Below are positions 6,357 through 9,910 of a stretch of 9,910 nucleotides of DNA, piece by piece (position 1 is the stretch's first letter; each line of letters starts with the position of its first letter). The stretch is taken from the NCBI GenBank assembly GCA_012971835.1, contig JAAZFR010000128.1:1-9910 (forward strand), in the 5' to 3' direction. This DNA is from Erysipelotrichia bacterium. GTDB lineage: Bacteria; Bacillota_I; Bacilli_A; RFN20; CAG-826. The position numbers and the translations under genes were made by a program. A model generated the notes under the pieces. It was not told the DNA's origin and searched no databases. It saw only the letters and a list, made by a program, of their open reading frames with translations.

Positions 6357-6388
6357 AAAGGTGCTTTTATCAAAGGCACCTTTTTGTT
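6357..6388 (+). terminator. Intrinsic terminator between gap and pgk (probable attenuator)
   Basis: AAAGGTGC (6357-6364) pairs perfectly with GCACCTTT (6376-6383), and the loop can add a TTT/AAA extension with one bulge. The U-tract TTTTTGTTT starts at 6381. No promoter is visible in the 20 bases between it and the pgk start, so pgk-tpiA must rely on read-through. The element thus probably lowers pgk-tpiA relative to gap rather than ending the operon. Confidence 0.8.
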
Positions 6389-6408
6389 TAAATTAAGGAG
6401 GCATTATT

Positions 6409-7623
6409 ATGCTTACAATAGATCAATTGGGAGATGTTAAGGGGAAACGAGTTCTTGTTCGTGTTGACTTTAATGTTCCATTAAAGGATGGTCAGATTCG
6501 CGATGATAATCGCATTGTGCAAGCCGTGCCAACAATCAAGGCCCTTATTTCTCATGGTGCAAAAGTCATTTTACTCTCACACCTTGGTAAGATTAAACAC
6601 AAGGAAACTCCGGAAGTTGTCGAAGCACAAAAAAAGAAGAACAGCCTCGCTCCAGTCGCTGCTCGTCTAGGGGAAATTCTTAAAAAACCGGTCGCCTTTT
6701 GTCCAGAGACAACCGGCGATTTGACAAACTTTTTCATGCGCACAATTGAAGCTGGTGAGGTTGTTTTAGTTCAAAACACGCGTTATGAAAAGGGCGAAGA
6801 GAAAAACGATCCCGAATTAGCCAAAAAGTGGGCTGAAAACATTGATATCTATGTCATGGACGCCTTCGGAAGCGCTCATCGCGCTCATGCCTCGACCTAT
6901 GGTATTCCAGAAATTCTAAAATCTGAAGGTAAGCCAGTGGCCGTTGGCTATTTAGTCGAAAAAGAAATTCGCAATCTAACCCGTTGCGTTGAAGTTAAAG
7001 AAAGCGATCGTCCTTACATCGCTATTCTTGGCGGTTTTAAAGTCTCGGATAAAATTAAAGTTATCGATTCTTTATTAAAGAAATGTGACAAAATTCTTAT
7101 TGGCGGTGCGATGGCTTATACATTTGCTAAAGCTCTTGGTCGTTCAATTGGTAAATCACCATGCGAAGATGAACAATTAGCGTATGCAAAAAAATGTTAT
7201 GAAGAAGCAAATGGTCGCATCCTTTTGCCGATTGATTCAATCGCGACTGATGACTTTGAAGGCTGGACCCAAAAAATAATCACTGAAGATTCAAATATTC
7301 CTGAAGGTTTTGAAGGAATGGATATCGGTCCGAAAACAGCGGCACTTTATCAGCAAGAAATCGCTAGAGCAAAAATGGTCTTCTGGAATGGTCCGATGGG
7401 CGTTTTTGAACAAAAGGATTTTGCCGATGGCACTATCGCCGTTTGCGAAGCGGTTGATAAGTTGCGAAATGCTTTCACCGTTTGCGGTGGTGGCGACTCC
7501 GCTGCAGCCGTTAGCGAATTTGGTTATACCAATTCCTTTTCTCATGTCTCAACTGGCGGTGGAGCTTCATTAGAAATGATCGAAAATGACGGGCATCTTC
7601 CCGGCATTGACGTCCTTAAGTAG
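6409..7623 (+). CDS. pgk: Phosphoglycerate kinase
   Basis: A 404-residue cytosolic two-domain kinase that transfers phosphate from 1,3-bisphosphoglycerate to ADP, the first ATP-yielding step of glycolysis. The N-domain substrate site is VRVDFNVPLKDG (17-28) with D20 and N22, then SHLG (57-60). The hinge region has GGFKVSDKI (208-216), with Phe where Ala is common. The C-domain nucleotide site has GPMGVFE and the CGGGDS loop (C359-S364). The closing TGGGASLE is present. Between 61 and 80 there is a Lys/Glu-rich insert after SHLG, as seen in many Firmicutes and Mollicutes enzymes. The ribosome site TAAGGAGG (6394-6401) fits ATG 6409. It lies downstream of a terminator and 8 bases ahead of tpiA. 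Intact. Confidence 0.97.
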   Translation: MLTIDQLGDVKGKRVLVRVDFNVPLKDGQIRDDNRIVQAVPTIKALISHGAKVILLSHLGKIKHKETPEVVEAQKKKNSLAPVAARLGEILKKPVAFCPETTGDLTNFFMRTIEAGEVVLVQNTRYEKGEEKNDPELAKKWAENIDIYVMDAFGSAHRAHASTYGIPEILKSEGKPVAVGYLVEKEIRNLTRCVEVKESDRPYIAILGGFKVSDKIKVIDSLLKKCDKILIGGAMAYTFAKALGRSIGKSPCEDEQLAYAKKCYEEANGRILLPIDSIATDDFEGWTQKIITEDSNIPEGFEGMDIGPKTAALYQQEIARAKMVFWNGPMGVFEQKDFADGTIAVCEAVDKLRNAFTVCGGGDSAAAVSEFGYTNSFSHVSTGGGASLEMIENDGHLPGIDVLK

Positions 7624-7631
7624 GTGGCAAG

Positions 7632-8384
7632 ATGAGAAAGAAACTATTACTTGGCAACTGGAAAATGAACAAAACCCGTGAAGAAACTAAGGTTTTTGCC
7701 TTGGGTTCTTTGGCTTTATCGGCATTAGCTGAATTGCATGGTATCGATATTGGTGTCGCTCCTGCCTATTTTTCACTTCCTGTCGTCAAAAAATATAATC
7801 CGAACATGATTGTGGCCTCACAAAATGTTCATTACAAACCATCGGGGGCCTATACTGGCGAGGTTTCAATTGCAATGCTCAAGGAGATTAATGTCAATTG
7901 GGCAATTATCGGCCACTCGGAACGCCGAAGTTATGATAACGAGACAAGCGAAAAATGTAACTTGAAAATGAAGGCTCTTCTCACCAACGAGATGACGCCC
8001 GTTTACTGTGTCGGCGAGACACTCGAACAATTCGAGAAGAAAAACACAAAAAAAGTAATAAAACAGCAAATTGACGTCGGATTTAGTGAAATTTCTAGCG
8101 AATCGGCCGAAAAAGTTATCGTTGCTTACGAACCTGTTTGGTCGATTGGAACAGGGAAAAATGCTTCGGTTGAAATTGCCCAAGACATTTGTTCTTATAT
8201 TCGTGATTTACTCAGAAAACAATATGGGGATGTCGCAGATAAAATTCGCATTCTTTATGGCGGCTCGGTTAAGCCTGATAATGTCAAAGCGTATTTGACA
8301 ACCGCCGATATTGATGGTGCCCTTGTCGGCGGAGCTTCGTTAAGCATTGAATCATTTAAAGAACTTATTAACAATATTATCTAG
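7632..8384 (+). CDS. tpiA: Triose-phosphate isomerase
   Basis: A 250-residue cytosolic (beta/alpha)8 enzyme interconverting dihydroxyacetone phosphate and glyceraldehyde 3-phosphate. The catalytic set is complete: N9 and K11 in GNWKMNK, H95 in GHSERR, and E167 in AYEPVWSIGTGK, whose VWSIGTGK also forms the mobile loop. The phosphate-binding YGGSVKPDN and GALVGGASL at the C-terminus are typical. Length is normal. The ribosome site AGGTGG (7622-7627) overlaps the pgk stop, and the gap between genes is 8 bases, so pgk and tpiA are co-transcribed. The usual next genes of the Firmicutes operon, gpmI and eno, are not here; a BI-1 family gene follows after 11 bases. Confidence 0.97.
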   Translation: MRKKLLLGNWKMNKTREETKVFALGSLALSALAELHGIDIGVAPAYFSLPVVKKYNPNMIVASQNVHYKPSGAYTGEVSIAMLKEINVNWAIIGHSERRSYDNETSEKCNLKMKALLTNEMTPVYCVGETLEQFEKKNTKKVIKQQIDVGFSEISSESAEKVIVAYEPVWSIGTGKNASVEIAQDICSYIRDLLRKQYGDVADKIRILYGGSVKPDNVKAYLTTADIDGALVGGASLSIESFKELINNII

Positions 8385-8395
8385 GAGGAGTTCAA

Positions 8396-9094
8396 ATGTA
8401 CAATTATCAAAGATATGAAAAAGTACAAACGACCGAAGGAAGTAGATTTCTCGGCGTTATCTTTGGCTATGCTGCCATTGGCTTTTTGGTTACCGCGGGA
8501 ATTGCTCTCTTAACTAGTTATCTATTTACTAGCGTTATTCCAATTGATGTTGCAAGCGACATTTATCTCGGTTTAATTATCGGTGCGGCAATTGTGCAAA
8601 TAGTTCTCATTTTTTGGATTACTTTTCGTGTTTTCCGTCGCGGCGGAAATATGATTGTCCCCTTCGCTTTATACACGATTGCCATGGGCATTTTGCTTTC
8701 AGCCCTGACATTGACGCTTGATTGGTATCTTATCGGTATGACCTTTGGCCTAACTTGTGTCGTTTTTGGTGTTATGGCAGCGGTAGGGTATTTCTCGAAA
8801 GTTAATTTATCTGGTCTATTAATCGTCGGTATGGGTCTTCTTATTGGGTCGATATTTCTTTCATTAATTAACTGGTTCATTGGTAGCGGCATGATTGAGT
8901 GGATTGTGACCTTTGCTTCGTTTGGGGCCATCATGTTAATTACCGCATTTGATATTTGGCGCATTCGCAAAATTATTGAATCAGGCAGTATGACGAATAA
9001 TTTGGCCTTATACTGCGCATTTAATATCTATGTTGATTTTATCTATATGTTTATGCGGATAGCCATTATTCTTTCGCGCGTGACAAGAAGATAA
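8396..9094 (+). CDS. Bax inhibitor-1 / YccA-YetJ family membrane protein
   Basis: A 232-residue inner-membrane protein with seven predicted hydrophobic segments (about 17-42, 56-78, 85-107, 110-131, 137-160, 166-187, 205-228) after a short polar N-terminus. Two family-typical acidic residues are present: D186 in TAFDIWRIRK, and D214 in NIYVDFIYMFMRI. They correspond in position to the aspartate pair that forms the pH-sensitive calcium-leak latch in Bacillus YetJ. E. coli relatives (YccA) modulate FtsH. The physiological role here is unknown. A strong AGGAGGAG ribosome site (8383-8390) overlaps the tpiA stop, so it is probably transcribed with the glycolytic genes although unrelated in function. 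Family assignment is good; calcium conductance is an inference from homologues. Confidence 0.88.
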   Translation: MYNYQRYEKVQTTEGSRFLGVIFGYAAIGFLVTAGIALLTSYLFTSVIPIDVASDIYLGLIIGAAIVQIVLIFWITFRVFRRGGNMIVPFALYTIAMGILLSALTLTLDWYLIGMTFGLTCVVFGVMAAVGYFSKVNLSGLLIVGMGLLIGSIFLSLINWFIGSGMIEWIVTFASFGAIMLITAFDIWRIRKIIESGSMTNNLALYCAFNIYVDFIYMFMRIAIILSRVTRR

Positions 9095-9108
9095 AGAACT
9101 TCAATTCA

Positions 9109-9135
9109 TTTATTACTTCAAACAAGACTTATAAT
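9109..9135 (+). promoter_or_regulatory. Predicted promoter of the superoxide reductase gene
   Basis: A perfect -10 box TATAAT lies at 9130-9135, with only weak -35 candidates (TTTATT at 9109-9114 with 15-base spacing). The start is predicted near 9142. The 7-base direct repeat ACTTCAA occurs at 9098-9104 and 9115-9121, 17 bases apart, flanking the -35 area, and might be a regulator site. There is no terminator after the BI-1 gene, so read-through may also feed this gene. Confidence 0.45.
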
Positions 9136-9173
9136 CCGTTAAAATTAGTATTAGGAAAGAAGAGGTATCTAAA

Positions 9174-9554
9174 ATGTCAAAATTCTTTATGTGCCCCATC
9201 TGTGGCAATTTCGTTGAGTCGATTGTCGATAGCGGCGTGCCAATGATTTGCTGCGGTCAAGAAATGGAAGAAGTCGAAGCCGATACACAAGAAAATGTCG
9301 CGCTTGAAAAACACATTCCTGAAGTTAAAGTTGATGGTCACAAGGTCATCGTTAAAGTGGGTTCCGTTACTCACCCAATGCTACCTGAACACTTTATTCA
9401 ATGGATTCACCTCGAAACAAATCTTGGTATCCGTCGGACAAAGTTAAATCCTGGTCAAGAACCAGTTGCTGCCTTCTGTTTGGTCGAAGGCGAAGTCGCC
9501 AAAGCCGCTTATGAATATTGCAACTTGCACGGCCTTTGGAAAAAAGAAATCTAA
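9174..9554 (+). CDS. dfx: Superoxide reductase, two-iron desulfoferrodoxin type
   Basis: A 126-residue cytosolic enzyme that reduces superoxide to hydrogen peroxide without releasing oxygen, typical of anaerobes. The N-terminal desulforedoxin-like centre I has its four ligands: C7-x2-C10 and the C26-C27 pair, expected to bind Fe in a Cys4 site. The catalytic centre II domain has all ligands: H47 (in EKHIP), H67 (THP), H73 (EHF) and the C116-x2-H119 pair, giving the Fe(His)4Cys site. E45-K46 before H47 matches the charged residues that guide superoxide. Length equals classical desulfoferrodoxins. The ribosome site AGAGGT (9161-9166) fits ATG 9174. It has a promoter of its own and a strong terminator. 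The electron donor (a rubredoxin in known systems) is not encoded in the window. Confidence 0.95.
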   Translation: MSKFFMCPICGNFVESIVDSGVPMICCGQEMEEVEADTQENVALEKHIPEVKVDGHKVIVKVGSVTHPMLPEHFIQWIHLETNLGIRRTKLNPGQEPVAAFCLVEGEVAKAAYEYCNLHGLWKKEI

Positions 9555-9573
9555 AGTATTTAAATAAGATATG

Positions 9574-9606
9574 AAGACTGAATCATTGATTCGGTCTTTT
9601 TTCTTT
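9574..9606 (+). terminator. Strong intrinsic terminator after the superoxide reductase gene
   Basis: AAGACTGAATC (9574-9584) pairs with GATTCGGTCTT (9588-9598), an 11-pair stem with one G-U pair and an ATT loop, followed by TTTTTTCTTT. It isolates the rRNA operon from upstream transcription. Confidence 0.9.
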
Positions 9607-9707
9607 AGAAAATCATCTATTTATGGTTTTTATCTATTTTATATAAAGGTAAGGGCGTGCGCTAGGGAAGAGCTTTATAAATAAGTAAAAAAATAGAGTT
9701 TTTGTTC

Positions 9708-9736
9708 TTGACACTACTATGTAGGGATGATAACCT
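9708..9736 (+). promoter_or_regulatory. rRNA operon promoter
   Basis: A perfect -35 box TTGACA (9708-9713) is followed after 17 bases by -10 TAACCT (9731-9736), preceded by TG at 9728-9729 (extended -10). The predicted start is near G9743; initiation with G is the rule at Bacillus rRNA promoters and underlies their GTP sensing. The A/T-rich sequence upstream may strengthen it. Confidence 0.75.
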
Positions 9737-9742
9737 ATTTAA

Positions 9743-9787
9743 GCATGCGAATTCGCCCGAGAGGGCCTATACTAGCGTATAGCATGC
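9743..9787 (+). other. Structured 5' end of the pre-rRNA leader (three-stem fold)
   Basis: An outer stem GCATGC (9743-9748) with GCATGC (9782-9787) encloses two hairpins. The first is GCCC-GAGA-GGGC (9755-9766), a GNRA-type tetraloop. The second is CTATAC-TAGC-GTATAG (9767-9782), which competes for G9782 with the outer stem. The fold begins at the predicted transcription start. Role in leader stability or pre-rRNA processing is inferred. Confidence 0.5.
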
Positions 9788-9790
9788 AGC

Positions 9791-9805
9791 TGATCTTTGA
9801 AAACT
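9791..9805 (+). promoter_or_regulatory. boxA-type antitermination motif in the rRNA leader
   Basis: TGATCTTTGAAAACT closely matches the Firmicutes rRNA leader boxA (TGTTCTTTGAAAACT in Bacillus), the binding site for NusB-S10 in rRNA antitermination. It is followed by GAACA, as usual, about 90 bases before 16S. Confidence 0.8.
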
Positions 9806-9884
9806 GAACAGATGTACAAACAACATTAACGTCAATTTTAATAATACAAAAATACAACCAGATAATAATTTTGAACTAGAATAA

Positions 9885-9910
9885 ACTTTTGAGAGTTTGA
9901 TCCTGGCTCA
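9885..9910 (+). rRNA. rrs: 16S ribosomal RNA, 5' end (partial)
   Basis: AGAGTTTGATCCTGGCTCA at 9892-9910 is the universal 16S 5' sequence (primer 27F site, E. coli positions 8-26, with the C of the Gram-positive form). By alignment, E. coli position 1 falls at about 9885; the exact mature end may differ by a few bases. The gene continues past the window. Promoter, leader and boxA lie directly upstream, so this is the first gene of an rRNA operon. Confidence 0.97.

Larger units (their letters stand above)
9555..9884 (+). other. Gene-free interval between the superoxide reductase gene and 16S rRNA
   Basis: This 330-base stretch holds the terminator (9574-9606), an AT-rich spacer, the rRNA promoter and the rRNA leader. 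Bases 9607-9680 show no gene. A possible extra upstream promoter there (TTTATG 9620-9625, TATAAA 9642-9647, spacing 16) is weak. The A/T-rich run 9680-9707 immediately before the -35 box could act as an UP element. Confidence 0.7.

Noticed and set aside
8563..8970. Long open frame on the minus strand (135 codons) inside the BI-1 gene
   Set aside because: It is antisense to a well-supported gene, has no recognisable domain and no ribosome site; it mirrors the codon use of the + strand gene.
9129..9145. PerR-type box at the superoxide reductase promoter
   Set aside because: TTATAAT is present, but the second half-site matches only about 3 of 7 positions of ATTATAA; the first half is explained by the -10 box.
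9748..9757. GCGAATTCGC palindrome in the rRNA leader as an operator
   Set aside because: GAATTC-centred palindromes arise by chance and this one overlaps the leader's stem-loop bases; no second copy in the window.
1..9910. Mobile elements, CRISPR arrays, tRNAs or defence genes
   Set aside because: No transposase, integrase, regularly spaced repeats, terminal inverted repeats or tRNA-like cloverleaf was seen; all genes are core functions.

Overview
The window reads as a chromosomal core region from a low-GC, Gram-positive-lineage bacterium (Bacillota, probably near the Mollicutes or Erysipelotrichia branch of Bacilli), and probably an anaerobe. The supporting signs are AT-rich codon use, strong AGGAGG-type ribosome binding sites, a uvrA-lgt-ppaX-trxB-rapZ-whiA gene order of the Bacillus type, a catabolite-responsive (cre) motif, a superoxide reductase and a Firmicutes-type rRNA leader. 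All tryptophans are TGG, and TGA serves as a real stop at the rapZ/whiA junction. This excludes the TGA=Trp code of Mycoplasma and Spiroplasma but still fits Acholeplasma- or Izemoplasma-like lineages. The exact taxon is an inference. All genes lie on the + strand.

Region 1 (1-3039): the 3' end of uvrA, then lgt, a HAD phosphatase of the PpaX type and a thioredoxin-reductase-like flavoprotein, tightly packed or overlapping. hprK, which sits before lgt in Bacillus, is not here. Lgt carries a long extra N-terminal membrane domain. The TrxB-like protein keeps its FAD sites and CATC redox motif but has lost both NADPH-binding signatures. Region 2 (3040-5181): rapZ (own promoter), whiA (GTGA overlap) and a 75-residue XRE repressor (overlapping whiA). 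The yvcK gene that usually separates rapZ and whiA is missing.

Region 3 (5182-8384): the triose-phosphate part of glycolysis, gap-pgk-tpiA, behind a good promoter with a near-consensus cre site centred about 54 bp upstream of the predicted start. An intrinsic terminator lies between gap and pgk and probably trims downstream expression. Region 4 (8385-9606): a Bax-inhibitor-1 family membrane protein behind tpiA, then a two-iron superoxide reductase (desulfoferrodoxin) with its own promoter and a strong terminator.

Region 5 (9607-9910): an rRNA promoter, a structured leader with a boxA antitermination motif, and the first bases of a 16S rRNA gene that runs off the window. I see no mobile element, CRISPR array, tRNA or defence system. 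The most interesting points are the NADPH-motif-less thioredoxin reductase, the cre geometry at gap, the XRE gene standing where cggR stands in Bacillus, and the rRNA leader fold.
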